Assembly (NCBI RefSeq): GCF_950295315.1 | Contig: NC_080164.1 | Coordinates: forward strand, 108,036,524-108,100,523 | Source: Erinaceus europaeus | Taxonomy: Eukaryota > Chordata > Mammalia > Eulipotyphla > Erinaceidae | Reading direction: 5' to 3' | DNA: 64,000 nt | In this document: positions 21,274-33,031 of the stretch, piece after piece | Layout of the letters: every line of letters starts with the position of its first letter | Numbering within the stretch: position 1 is the stretch's first letter | Program-made: the position numbers and the translations under genes | Notes under the pieces: model-generated | Told to the model about the DNA's origin: nothing | Database searches by the model: none | What the model saw: only the letters and a program-made list of their open reading frames with translations

Positions 21274-21649
21274 ACTTTATCATTTGCACTGAGGTCTTAA
21301 TTCTCTATGACTCATGCAGATTACCTGTTGATTTACAGAGTTAATTTATTTTATTTTTGAGTTTTTTAATTTATTTTTATTTTTTTAATTGTTTTATTTT
21401 TTTATTAATTGGGAATTAATGTTTTACATTCAACAGTAAGTACAATAGTTTGTACATGCATAACATTCCCCAGTTTCCCATATAACAATACAACCCCCAC
21501 TAGGTCCTCTGAATCCTTCTTGGAATCCTTCTCTGAATTCTTCTTCTCCCCACCCACCCACCCCCACCCCAGAGTCTTTTACTTTGGTGTGATACGCCAA
21601 TTCGATTTCAGGTTCTACTTCTGTTTTCTTTTCTGATCTTGTTTTTCAC

Positions 21650-24600
21650 TTTGGCCTGAGAGTGGAATCATCCCATATTCATCCTTCTGTTTCTGACTTA
21701 TTTCACTCAACATGATTTTTTCAAGGTCCATCCAAGATCGGCTGAAAATGGTGAAGTCACCATTTTTTACAGCTGAGTAGTATTCCATTGTGTATATACC
21801 ACAACTTGCTCAGCCACTCATCTGTTGTTGGACACCTGGGTTGCTTCCAGGTTTTGGCTATTACAAATTGTGCTGCTAAGAACATATGTGTACACAGATC
21901 TTTTTGGATGGATATGCTGGGTTCCTTAGGATATATCCCAATGAGAGGAATTGCAGGATGATAGGGTAAGTCCATTTCTAGCCTTCTGAGAGTTCTCCAG
22001 ACTGTTCTCCACAGAGGTTGGACCAACTTACATTCCCACCAGCAGTGTAGGAGGGTTCCTTTGACCCCACACCCTCTCCAGCATTTGCTGCTGTTACCTT
22101 TTCTGATATATGACATTCTCACAGGAGTGAAGTGGTATTATCTCATTGTTGCCTTTATTTGCATTTCTCTGACAATCAAAGACTTGGAGCATTTTTTCAA
22201 GTGTTTCTCGGCCTTTGGGATCTCTTCTGTGGTGAATATTCTGTCCATGTCCTCACCCCATTTTTGGATGGGGTTATTTGTTGTCTTGTTGTTGAGTTTG
22301 GTAAGCTCTTTATATATGTTGGTAATTAAACTCTTGTCTGATGTATGGCATGTAAAGATCTTCTCCCATTCTGTGAGGGGTCTCTTGGTTTGGGTAGTCG
22401 TTTCTTTTGCTGTGAAGAAGCTTTTTAATTTGATGTAGTCCCGTAGGTTTATACTTGCCTTAATCTTCTTTGTAATTGGATTCGTTTCATTGAAGATGTC
22501 TTTAAAATGTATGTTGAAAAGAGTTCTGCCAATATTTTCTTCTAAGTATCTGATAGTTTGTGGTCTAACATCCAGGTCCTTGATCCACTTGGAATTTATT
22601 TTTGTATTTGGTGAAATACAGTGGTTCAGTTTCATTCTTCTGCATGATTCAACAAATTGTTTCCAACACCATTTGTTGAAGAGACTCTGCTTTCCCCATT
22701 TAATAGTCTGAGCCCCTTTGTTAAAGATTAAATGACCATAGGTGTGGGAGCTCACTTCTGGGCTCTCAATTCTATTCCACTGGTCAGTGTGCCTATTCAT
22801 GTTCCAGTACCAAGCAGTTTTGATGACAATGGCCCTATAATACAATTTGAGATCTGGGAGTGTGATGCCTCCTGTTCTGTTCTTTTTTCTCAAGATGGCA
22901 ATGCAGGGTCTTTTCTGGTTCCAGATAAACATTTGCAGCATTTGTTCTATTCTCCCAAAAAGTGTTTGGGATCTTGATGGGGATAGCATTAAATTTGTAG
23001 ATGGCTCTGGGAAGTATATTCATTTTGATGATGTTGATTCTACCAACCCATGAACATGGAATATCTTTCCACTTCTTTGTGTCTTTTTCAATTTCCTTGA
23101 GTAGTGACTCATAATTTTCAGTATACAAGTCTTTCACTTCTTTCGTTAGGTTTACTCCTAGATATTTTATTGTTTTTGTTGCTATAGTAAAAGGAATTGA
23201 TTTCTGGATTTCAATTTCTCCTAGCTTAGTGTTTGCATAGAGGAATGCCACTGACTTTTGAATGTTAATTTTGTAGCCTGACACCTTACTGTATTGCCTG
23301 ATGATTTCCAAAAGCTTCTTGCTTGATTCTTTAGGTTTTTCCATGTATACTATCATATCATCTGCAAATAGGGAGAGTTTGACTTCTTCTCTTCCAATCT
23401 GTATCCCTTTAATTCCTTGCTCCTGCCTGATTGCTATGGCAAGAACTTCCAACACTGTTGAATAATTAACGGTGATAGTGGGCAGCCCTGTCTCGTAACT
23501 GATCTGAGTGGAAATGCTTCCAGTTTTTCACCATTGAGTATGATGTTGGCTGTAGTTTTGCTATATATAGACTCCACTGACTTGAGGAATTTTCCATCTA
23601 ATCCCATTTTTTGTAGTGTTTTGATCATAAAGGGAAGTTGTATTTTGTCAAAGGCTTTCTCTGCATCTATTGATATGACCATGTGGTTTTTGGTCTTGCT
23701 TTTGTTGATGTGATGGATCACATTGATTGATTTACATATATTAAACCAACCTTGCATATATGGGATAAACCCCACTTGGTCATGATGAACAATCTTTTTA
23801 ATATACTGCTGTATCTGGTTGGCTAGAATTTTGTTCAGTATTTTATCATCTATGTTCATCAGAGGTATTGGTCTTTAGTTTTCTTTTTTGGTTGTGTCCC
23901 TGTCTGCTTTTGGTATCAGAGTGATATTAGCTTCATAGAAGCTGGAAGGGAGTATTCCAGTGTCCTCAATCTTCTGGAAGACTTTTAAAAGTAGAGGTAT
24001 TAGTTCTTCTTTGAAGGTTTTGTAGAATTCATTTGTAAAACCATATGATCCAGGACTTTTATTTTTGGGGAGATTTTTGATAACTGTTTCAATTTCATTA
24101 GCTGTGATGGGCCTGTTCATGTTATCCACTTCCTCTTTACTTAGTTTTGGAAGTTGGTAGGTATCTAGGAAATTGTCCATTTCTTCCAGGTTCTCTAGCT
24201 TGGTGCCATGTAGTTGTTCATAGAAGCCTCGCATGACATGTTGAAATTCTGTGGTGTCTGTTGTGATAGCTCCTCTTTCATTTGTGATCCAATTTATTTG
24301 GGTCTTCTCCCTCTTTTTGTTTTGTGAGTCTGGCTAAAGGTTTGTAGATTTTGTTCACTCTTTTGAAGAACCAACATTTACTTTCGTTGATCTTTTGTAT
24401 GGTTTTCTTATTCTCAATGTTATTTATTTCTGCCCTAACTTTAGTGATTTCTGTCCTTCTGGTTGCTTTAGGGTATATTTGTTGTTCTTCTTCTAGGTCT
24501 TTAAGATGTGCAATCAGGCTGTTTATTTGTGCCTTTTCTTGTTTCCTAATGTGTGCTTGTATAGCTATGAACTTCCCTCTCAATGCTGCCTTAGTTGTGT

Positions 24601-25457
24601 CCCAAATATTTTGATAGCTTGTGTCTTCATTTTCATTGAAGTCTCAAAACATTTTGATTTCTTCCTTGATTTCCTCTTTGACCCAGAGGTTGTTAAGACA
24701 TGTACTGTAAGTTTCCACATTTTGGGACTATTACTAATCTTTTGTTGATTGTTAAGTGTTAGTTTAATTCCACTGTGGTCTGAGAAGATGCTTGGGATGA
24801 TTTCAATGCTCTTGAATTTGCTGATGCTGTCTTTGTGGCCTAACATATAGTCTATCCTTGAGAATGACCCATGTGGATTTGAGTAAAATGTGTATTCCAG
24901 TTTCTTGGCATGAATGACTCTGAAAATGTCCAATAGTTCTAGTTTATCTGTCTCTTCATTTAGCTCCCTTATGTCTTTATTGATTTTCTGCCTGGATGAT
25001 CTGTCAAGTTGAGAGAGTGGGGTGTTGAAGTCCCCTACTATGACTGTGTTGCTGTTAATATATTGCTGTAGCTGTTTCAGTAGACGTTTGATGTATTTAG
25101 ATGGCTTCTCATTGGGTGCGTAGATGTTAGTAATTGTTAAGTCCTCTTGACTGACCCTCTGAGCATTAAGTAATATCCATTCCTATCTTTTTAAATCTTA
25201 TCTATTTTAAAGTCTGTCCTGTCAGATATGAGAATAGCTGTTCCTGCCCTTTTTTGTGGGTCATTGGCTTGTATGATAGTTTTCCATCCTTTCACTTTAA
25301 GTCTGTGTTTGTCTTGTTGAGTTAGGTGGGTTTCCTGTAGACAGCATATTGTTGGGTTGTATTTTCTGATCCATCTTCCTACTCTGTGTCTTTTAATAGG
25401 TGAATTCAGGCCATTGACACTTATTGATATCAAAGATTGAAGATATTTTAATGCCAT
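21650..25457 (-). pseudogene. L1 ORF2p, full extent but frameshifted
   Basis: This ORF would encode the endonuclease and reverse transcriptase that reverse-transcribe L1 RNA at nicked target DNA. The start at 25457 gives MALKYLQSLISISVNGLNSP. The endonuclease (about 24580-25457) is interrupted near 25190-24930. The RT covers about 24234-22800 with [27 protein letters not shown] and FADD (in [15 protein letters not shown]). The C-terminal domain follows at 22989-21757 and contains [10 protein letters not shown] near the end. At least six frame breaks separate the open segments, for example near 23865, 24250 and 22130. Confidence 0.9.
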
Positions 25458-25516
25458 TCTTGTAGAGTTTTAGAGTGTTCTGCTGATATATGTCCTATTT
25501 ATGATGGTCTGACTGT

Positions 25517-26494
25517 TTATAGAAGACCTTTCAGAACTTCTTTCAGGGAAGGCTTGATGATAGCCGATTCCTTCAACTGTTGCTTGTCTGACAAGGTTTT
25601 GATGCCTCCACCTAGTCTGAATGACAGTCTAGCAGGACACAGTAGTCCTGGTTGAAAGCCTTTCTCGTTGAGCACTCGATAGATATCTTGCCATTCTCTT
25701 CTGGCCTGTAGTGTTTGTGTGGAGAAGTCTGCTGCTAATCTTATGGGTTTTCCTCTGTAGGTGACTCTTTGTTTTTCTCTCGCAGCCTTCAGGATCCTTT
25801 CTTTATCCTTATTCCTTTCCATTCTAAATATAATGTGTCTTGGTATCTTTAAGTCTGGGTTAATTCTGTTTGGGACCCTCTGGGCTTCTTGAATCTTTAT
25901 GTCTTTGATGTTGTCTAGACTAGAGAAGTTTTCAACTATTATAGCCTGAAGAATTCTTCCTCTCCCTCTCTTTCTTCCTCTGGTAAGCCAATAATGCATT
26001 TATTGTTTCTTTTGAAGTCATCCCACAGGGCTCTATTGTTGTTTTCAGCATCTCTTAATCTCTTTTTGACATCTCTTACTTCTTTTTTAGTTGTCTCTAA
26101 TTCATCCTCGATCTTGCTAATTCTGTCTTCAGCCTCATTGATTCTATTCTCTCTGCCGTCTACTGTTTTCTGGAGCTCATCTATTTTGTTGCCCTGTTCT
26201 GATACTGTTTTAGCTTATTCAGCTAGTTGTGTTCTTATCTCAGCTATTTCCGCTTTCAGCTTTCACCTCTCTAATAACCTTGAGATAGTTAGTGTTTTCT
26301 TCCAGAATCTCATTTGTTGTTCCTGTATTTCTGATTACAATTCTTTCAAACTCTTTACTCACTCCTGTGATTATTTCCTTAGCTAATATTTGGATGTTGA
26401 ACTCATTATTTTGTGCTTCACCCTTTGGGGGGCTTTTAGCTGGACTGTTGTCCTGGTTAGTTTCTCCAATATTTCTTCTTGTTGGTTTACCCAT
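25517..26494 (-). pseudogene. L1 ORF1p, frameshifted
   Basis: The start MGKPTRRNIGETNQDNSPAK at 26494 matches the ORF1 start at 49837. The coiled coil (26240-26494 and upstream-frame segments) is broken near 26250 and again near 26000. The remaining open segment, 25999-25517, holds the second half of the RRM (RHIIFRMERNKDKERILKAA) and the C-terminal domain (ARREWQDIYRVLNEKGFQP). Confidence 0.85.
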
Positions 26495-27225
26495 TTTATA
26501 TATTATGTTATGAGTTCCCTCTCTTAGTACTTTTCAAATTACTGATCACTATTTCCTGGATTGACTTGTGTATAAGTAAGGTAATTAAAGGGTTCACAGT
26601 GGTGGAAGTTAACAGTTGTTTCAATAGTATTTTAATCCCTGAGTTGGAGCTCAGTGATTTAAAATCCTCTTTTTATTTTTTTCTTCTCTGTAGGCTATGG
26701 GAGCCTGAGGGCTTCTAACTATAAGTAGGCTTCTTAACTTAATCACTGACTCCTGATAGAGATAAGGCAGGGTGTGGCAGAGATAGTCCAGTGGTTATGC
26801 AAAGAGACTTTCACAGCGCCACAGCTATGCCACTGAGGTATAGGTCTTCTCCTGAATTTCCTGGTTAGATCTCTGTCCCCCGGTGTCCCTCCCTGCTGCT
26901 GCTTCATATTTTGAGGGCAGTAGCAATGGAGACTTGGGGTTGCACTTGGTGAGTCTCTGGGGAGTCCTCTCCTCCCTTCAGTTGTCCCCTTGTTGGTGGG
27001 ACAGACTGGAGGTGATGTCTCGACTGATAGACTGTCGGACTGTTACCAGCCACTTAGTCTCTCCCTAGGTTCCTCTCTGTCACCAGCCATGTGTGTTTGC
27101 ACTCACCAGTGATTTGGTGGGTTCCTGTAGTCATTCTAGTCTTATCTTGTTTCAGTCCCAGGTGGTCTCCTTTGGTATTCCTAGTTAATCTGGGAGAGGA
27201 GAGGAGAAGAGAGGAGAGAAACAGA
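26495..27225 (-). promoter_or_regulatory. L1 5' UTR with antisense SINE-B-like segment
   Basis: The 5' UTR carries the L1 promoter. It is alignable by eye with the sense 5' UTRs at 49068-49836 and 56540-57512. At about 26785-26825 it contains GGTTATGCAAAGAGACTTTC, identical over 20 nt to the type B SINE at 20820. The SINE head therefore lies antisense to L1 transcription. The distal 5' end (27195-27230) is GAGAGGAGAAG-rich on the plus strand. Confidence 0.7.
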
Positions 27226-27239
27226 TCTGGAGAGTTTTT

Positions 27240-27743
27240 TTTTAAATATTAGTGATTTAATAATGATTAACAAGACTGTAAGATAACAGGGGCATAATTC
27301 TGTACAGTTCTAACCACTAGAGTTTTGTGTCTTATCCCCTCTATTGTAAGCTGCCCTATTTACCTCTCTGGGAGTGTGGTCAAAAACTCTTTTTGGGGTG
27401 CAGAAGGTAAAAGATCTCGCTTCTGTAACTGTTTCTCTGCTGGATATGGGTATTAGCAGGTGGATCCTTACCCCCAGTCTGTTTCTATCTTTCTCTAGTG
27501 GACAAGGCTCTGGGGAGGGAAGGTTCCAGGACAGATTGGTGAGGTCGTCTGCCCAGGGAGGTCAAAATGGCATCATAGTAGCATCTGAAACTTGGTGACT
27601 GAAAGGCAGTGTGGTATAAAGCAATTTTTCAATAAACAGACACCAAAAGATGGGAATAGGGCAAATGAAATTAGGGGTCTTCGTGTGGGAGGAATCTGGG
27701 AAGTCTAGTCAGGGAATCCTTGGATTCCCACATTGATATGATG
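27240..27743 (-). mobile_element. Old L1 3'-UTR retroposon (antisense), target of the provirus
   Basis: ATTAGTGATTTAATAATGATTAACAAGACTGTAAGATAACAGGGGC, the CTTCTGTAACTGTTTCTCTGC segment and GCATCATAGTAGCATCTGAAAC place it in the old long-UTR family (compare 37590 and 38950). The provirus starts at its right edge. Confidence 0.75.
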
Positions 27744-27749
27744 GACCTA

Positions 27750-28095
27750 TGTTGCTGAGGAATTATTCTGATGCAGTCTCTGCCCCCAGGTTTTACCACA
27801 CCCCACAAAATCCTAGCAGTGCCCCCTTCAACCAATCCTGGCCCCACACGTCACCCCTGGTTGTCGCCCAATAAAAAGCCCCCTCACCCCCCCCCCCCCC
27901 GGCTCTCGGCTCCCCCTCTCACAGATCTCTCTCCCTTCTCTTGCCCCATGGTCAGGTAGTGGGGATGGCCATTTTCGGCTGACTCCACATGGCCTGAGCC
28001 ACCGCCCCATCCTATAATAAAGATTTGTGTACCCCCTTGCTCCCGACTTCCCCTCTCTTCTCCGCAGTGCAACCCGACACCGGACCACAACAACA
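27750..28095 (+). repeat. 5' LTR of the class II provirus
   Basis: It begins TGTTG and ends CAACA, the matching inverted terminal repeats. It contains CCAAT at 27832-27836, a TATA-like AATAAAAAG at 27870-27878, a C-run at about 27887-27900 and the AATAAA signal at 28016-28021. CCGCAGTGCAACC lies toward the U5 end. Confidence 0.93.
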
Positions 28096-28097
28096 TC

Positions 28098-28115
28098 TGG
28101 CGCCCATCGTGTTCT
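28098..28115 (+). promoter_or_regulatory. Primer binding site, Lys-tRNA type
   Basis: TGGCGCCCATCGTGTTCT starts two bases after the LTR. The first eight bases match the 3' end complement of lysine tRNAs used by betaretroviruses. The later bases have drifted. Confidence 0.8.
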
Positions 28116-28170
28116 GCACCCACACCCCACTGGACGGCCAGGCCTGAGGTCCCCGAAAGCCGCCCAGACA

Positions 28171-28180
28171 CAGGTAAGTG
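28171..28180 (+). promoter_or_regulatory. Leader splice donor candidate
   Basis: CAGGTAAGTG matches the consensus 5' splice site and lies between the primer site and the gag start, where a retroviral major donor is expected. Confidence 0.6.
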
Positions 28181-28219
28181 GCATCCACCCACCTCTGTGG
28201 CCCCGCGTTTCCCTCCACC

Positions 28220-28912
28220 ATGGGAAATTTTTCGCTTTATGAGGAGATGCCCCAGTCATTATCTCCTTCTGTCCTGGGACAGATTCGTGCTCTCAGAGAC
28301 AGTTTAATTTTCGCTACACCGTGGGTTCTCATAGCTATAATCGCAACTTACAAGACATGTACAAAGTGGTCTGCCTTGAGGATACGCAACCTTGAGACTG
28401 AGATATGAGAGTTAAAGCACATGTGCTTAAGACTTAAATGTCCTAAGTGATCAGTGGCTAGACCCAAAAATTCCATTCCCACAGACACGTACATGTGTTC
28501 GGACGCTCCTCTTCATACCCCGCCCCCTGCCGCCCTGGTTTCAGCTTCTCCTGAGGCTCTGACCCTGCCCCCTGCTGATACGTCATCATTAAGGGACCTT
28601 GTGGCTGAGATGCCAGAGTTAAAGGATATTTTTTCAGCATTTAAGGACCTTAAACTATGTGCAGTCCACCCCGAGAGCTCTGTCCCTGTAGATACGTGTT
28701 AAGTTTCCCCTGAGGCCACTACAGCAGTTTCCATGGCACCTTCCACTTCTGTAGTTCCCTCTCCCGCGCCATCGGACCAAATCCACACCTTCCTGGTAAA
28801 CGTGGCCCCTTCTAAACAAAACCCTCAGCCATGGCAGCCATATACCTCTAAAGAACTAAGAGAACTTAGACAAACAGTCAGCCCTCTTCAAAATGTAAGT
28901 TAACTCCCAAGG
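28220..28912 (+). pseudogene. gag remnant (matrix to start of capsid)
   Basis: The frame starts MGNFSLYEE at 28220. A glycine in position 2 fits N-terminal myristoylation of a matrix protein. It stops at 28406. Other frames downstream hold a proline-rich region (28454-28702) and then a segment with SKELRELRQTVS, which looks like the beginning of capsid, at about 28850-28900. The rest of capsid and the nucleocapsid zinc knuckles are absent. It cannot make a working Gag. Confidence 0.75.
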
Positions 28913-28919
28913 CCTCCTC

Positions 28920-29760
28920 AGCATTGGAAAGGGTTAACCAGGCCCTCCAGGACACGCACCTTGTTCGATTCTCCCCCTCCTCTCTGGTAAACCTTCTAAT
29001 CTTCAACTCCACCCCCACAGTAGTAGGGGCATTGTGGCAAGACCATGGGGTTCTCGAGTGGCTTCACACACCAGTAGGAGGAGCTCCAAGACTCCTCACT
29101 GAGATAGACGTGTTAGCACTCATGGTTCGCCAAGGGAGAAATAGGTCTGTGCAGGTCTTAGGGAAAGAACCAGATTTAATTATTCTGCCCTTTTCTCTCA
29201 CAGATACAGAGTGGCTTATACACCATCATTCCTGCTTTGCCATAAGCTTCATGGGTTTCCAGGACAAATAGATAACCATTTTCCTTCTAATAAATTGATA
29301 GCTTCTTTACCTCTTCTGCCTCTACTAGCACCTAAACTTTTCTCTCGGGATCCCATTCCCTCTGCTCCTACAATCTTTACTGATGGCAGAAAAAAGGGAG
29401 CTGCTGCCCTTATATATTACCCAGACAAACAATCTCCTAAACCTCTCTTTACTGAGCTTCCTGAGAATTCCCCTCAGTACAAAGAACTTTATGCTGTTTT
29501 CCTTGCATTAAAAGCTGTACCAGAATCCTTCAACCTTTTTTCTGACAGTGTGTACACTGTTAACTTACTTCCATGGCTTGCTCATTCCTATGTGAAAATT
29601 GATGACAACCCACTTTCCCCTCTCTTGATTCAAATCACCTCTATGCTCTGTTCTCGAACCCAACCACTGTATATTCAACACCTTCATTCCCACAGCCCTC
29701 TTCCTGGTTCCCTGTCCGAAGGGAATGCCGCAGTTGACTGCCTTGCCTTCACAGGAACTT
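28920..29760 (+). pseudogene. pol remnant: RT connection domain and RNase H
   Basis: The open frame at 28924-29271 carries the RT connection region (LEWLHTP, then VRQGRNRSVQVLGKEPD). The RT palm and its catalytic box are missing because of the deletion. Around 29260 the frame shifts into 29211-30326. There RNase H shows FTDG (about 29380), ELYAVFLALKAVPE, LFSDSVYTVN and EGNAAVDCL, which retain the four expected acidic positions. Confidence 0.85.
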
Positions 29761-30620
29761 TCCCAGTCTCTGTCTCTGATCCTGCTAATTTTCATTCTCT
29801 AACCCATGTTAATCTTAAAGGACTTCGAGCTCAATTTTCTGATGTTCCTGTACCACAGTTAAAACATATCCTCACTACATGCTCTTCTTGTGCAAGTCTC
29901 ATAAAGACACCTGCTATCCAGACCCTTGGGGTTAACCCCCGAGGTTTAAAAGCTAATACTATTTGGCAAATTGTTGTCACCCACATACCAAACTTTGGCA
30001 AACAAAAATATGTGTTTGTCTCAATTGATACCTTTTCTAAATTTATGTGGGCTACAGCTCAGACAGGAGAAAGTGCTAAAAAGCTTATAAGCCATATGCT
30101 CTCCTGTTTTGCTGTGATGGGTTTACCTCTTCAACTGAAAACTGACCGTGGACTGGCATTTACCAGCAAACAATTTAAAGATTTTTGTTCCCTCTGGAAC
30201 ATTACTCATACCACAGGCATTCCCTATAATCCACAGGGACAAGGCATTATCGAGAGGGCCCATCAAACCCTTAAGGCTCAACTAAATAAAATTAAAGGAG
30301 GAATGTACCCCCGAATATCCAGCTAGCAAAAGCCTTAACTACGTTAAATTTCTTTAATATTTACAATAACTCAGACCTACCTCCTATCATTCTTGACTGG
30401 CAAACACCATCTACTCTCCCATCTATTAAGGTCAAATGGAGAGACCCACTCGACAAAATTTGGAAAGGACCTGACTATTGACCATAGGAAGGGGTTTCGC
30501 ATGCGTTTTCCCTCAAAATTTCTCTAAACCTGTCTGGGTTCCTGCTCGCCATGTCCGACAATACCCGCAGGATGGCGCTGTTATCCCTGAAGAACAAGAA
30601 ATACTACAAGAGGACCAGAT
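29761..30620 (+). pseudogene. pol remnant: integrase
   Basis: This follows RNase H in the same frame to a stop at 30326. The N-terminal zinc-binding His and CSSC cysteines are visible at about 29780-29900. The core contains IWQIVVTH, where the first acidic residue of the DDE triad is expected but a Val is read. LKTDRGLAFTSKQF and QGQGIIERAH retain the second and third acidic residues. After 30326 the C-terminal domain (KVKWRDP at about 30430, then VPARH at about 30540) continues only in other frames. Confidence 0.85.
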
Positions 30621-32667
30621 GCAGGATACATCCCAGGACCCATAATACGACATGGCAGTACCTACAAAATCTGGCTCACAGAGACCTCTCTCCTACCCTT
30701 TCCCTGAATGTCTTATGTTATAACTGGCCAGTTGTTTTTGTGAGTGAGTGTGCTGAATGACAAAAAAAATTTTTTTGCATAACCCATCTGCTCAGGGTAC
30801 TCTAAAAGGTAATTGGCTTTATATAAAAATGCTGGACGCAGCCAAAGTTTCTGGAGACGTCCATAAACATTCCAAAATTTTTGTTTTTCTCCCTCTTTTG
30901 ATTTTTATATATAGTTTTGGTATACATGTAAGTGTTTAGTCTTAAACTGTGTGACTAATGACAGATATAAATTTGTTTTTAAAAATAATATGTTTTTTTA
31001 GTTAAATGGGAAACTGGGGAATGTTATGCATGTACAAACTATTGTATTTACTGTTGAATGTAAAACATTAATTCCCCAATAAAGAAATAAATTTAAAAAC
31101 AAACAAACAAAAAAATATATGTTTTTATAACAAAAGTTCTTTTTCCTCCAGTGTGTTATAACTAAATGTTTATGGGTATGTCTCAAGTTTGGTAACACTA
31201 ACTTAACGGTCAAAAGTGTAACCCTACAGCTACACTATTACCAGACAAGGTAAATATTAATTTGTTAAGGTAACTAACTATTTAGGTAAAAGTCTAAATG
31301 TTTAACGTGACTATACATTCCCAAAACTAAAATATATACATTTTATATACAGGACACCTTTGAAGAGCCCCCAAAGGTGCCCTGTAAACTATCTTGTAGA
31401 AATTAATCCACAACAGATCTGGCATCAGTCTGGCACTGTAAACGTTAAAATCATTATCATGAAAATGTGTTAACTCTCTAAGCAATTTGAGTCTGTTTAA
31501 AATACATATTTTAGCTAAAATTGGTCTCAAGATCCTGCAGTAGAGACTGCTACAGGTGGTCACATTAGATGACCTTTAAATAAAATCATAAAGAGATTTT
31601 AAAACAATTATAATCATTGAGGTATCAACTATAACAAACCTATAACTTATTACAAGTTCAAATTAACCACGAGAAGCAGATTGTTTGTGTTTCTTTCACA
31701 GGAATCCTGGAAAAACCATCTGAACCCCTGCACACCAAGACGTCACCCACTAGACGGCATGACTACAGTGGCACACCTCCCGAAACCCTAGATGTCACTT
31801 AACGTGATCTGAAGAACCTGATACACAGACTCCAAGGACAGAACTTTCTTAATGCCTGCTCACCGTTCCTGCTTCTGATCTGCCTGTCACGTGTTGGCGG
31901 TTCCAGCTGGCTATCTACAGAAAAGCAGAATTCCAGCGGCTGACCTCCCTCATGTAGCCTCTCATCCCCTGCCAACTCTTCCCCTAGCCATCTACTTTGG
32001 ACTGAGACTTGTATCGGACTTTCTGGCATACCCTATAGACATTCTACACAATTTTAAAACAGCTTATTTCCCTTCACGCTGCTGGTTTTTTATAGACTGA
32101 TCCTGAGTAATTCATAGACTTTACAGACTGTTGCCTTGAGGACTATACAATGCCAAATAGCCCCTCTGTTTGGTGGGTCATGCCATCCCACCTCCCCCTC
32201 ATTATGTACCCTTGCCCCTTCCCCCCCCAAGCAAGGAACATTCCTTTACACACCAATCCTTCCCTTCACTTCACACTGGCTTTTAATACTCCCCTACTTG
32301 TCCCTTCCTGTTTTGTTATATCATTTAGGTTTATGCCCAAAAGGTTTCTGCTCCATGATAGTCTTTTACAGACTTTGAACCATCTTATGCTATTACTAGA
32401 TAGAAAGATAGAAACGATGTAGAGATATTATGAAGAGATGGTTGAGCAGGCTGCGCTTAAACCTATGAGATGAGTCCCTCCAGGTAAGTTTCTCTCTCTA
32501 AAGAAGGGTTGAGCACAGGAGGATGCATAAATCTCACAAGGTTGGCAGCCATTTAAGCTTTCCCTCCTTCACAGAAAGTCCTACATCTTACCACCTGAGC
32601 ACAGCATTCCTTAAAAACATTTAAGCCTGCTCCATTCCATTTTTCTTTACTGTGTCCATTTAGATAT
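30621..32667 (+). other. Proviral 3' region without recognisable env
   Basis: Roughly 2 kb between integrase and the polypurine tract has only short unrelated frames. I see no envelope motif and no furin-like site. It contains a small L1 insertion (30999-31117). It may be decayed env, a replaced segment or a long untranslated region. Confidence 0.5.
30999..31117 (+). mobile_element. Short L1 type I 3' end inserted in the provirus
   Basis: GGGAAACTGGGGAATGTTATGCATG to AATTCCCCAATAAAGAAATAAA is the terminal ~90 bp of a type I L1 with an A-rich tail. ATATGTTTTT-like sequence on both sides looks like an imperfect TSD. It shows L1 activity after proviral integration. Confidence 0.8.
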
Positions 32668-32684
32668 AAAGGAATAGGAGGAGA
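32668..32684 (+). promoter_or_regulatory. Polypurine tract
   Basis: AAAGGAATAGGAGGAGA lies directly before the 3' LTR, where plus-strand priming occurs in retroviruses. Confidence 0.8.
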
Positions 32685-33031
32685 TGTTGCTGATGAATTA
32701 TTCTGATGCAGTCTCCGCCCCCAGATTTTACCACACCCCGCGAAATCCTAGCAGTGCCCCCTTCAACCAATCCTGGCCCCACACACCACCCCTGGTTGTC
32801 GCCCAATAAAAAGCCCCCTCACCCCACCCCCCCGGGCTCTCGGCTCCCCCTCTCGCAGATCGCTCTCCCTTCTCTTGCCCCATGGTCAGGTAGTGGGGAC
32901 GGCCATTGTCGGCTGACTCCACGTGGCCTGAGCCACCCCCCCCCATCCTATAATAAATATTTGTGTACCCCCTTGCTCTGGACTTCCCCTCTCTTCTCCG
33001 CAGTGCAGCCTGACACCGGACCACAACAACA
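32685..33031 (+). repeat. 3' LTR of the class II provirus
   Basis: TGTTG...CAACA, 347 bp, colinear with the 5' LTR and with the same CCAAT, AATAAAAAG and AATAAA elements. Several of the differences from the 5' copy are at CpG sites. Confidence 0.93.

Larger units (their letters stand above)
21385..27225 (-). mobile_element. Near full-length L1, type I (antisense)
   Basis: A complete L1 architecture on the minus strand: 5' UTR (about 26495-27225), ORF1 (26494 to about 25517), a short intergenic gap, ORF2 (about 25457-21650) and a short type I 3' UTR with poly(A) at the left (21350-21420). No other repeat interrupts it. Both ORFs carry stops and frameshifts, so it is a dead copy, but it defines the family's gene order. 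Confidence 0.93.

Noticed and set aside
27828..28259. 143-codon frame on the minus strand over the 5' LTR
   Set aside because: It is antisense to LTR and leader sequence, and the equivalent frame is altered in the other LTR.
28924..29271. A separate host gene
   Set aside because: The motifs place it in the RT connection region of the provirus, in line with RNase H and integrase downstream.
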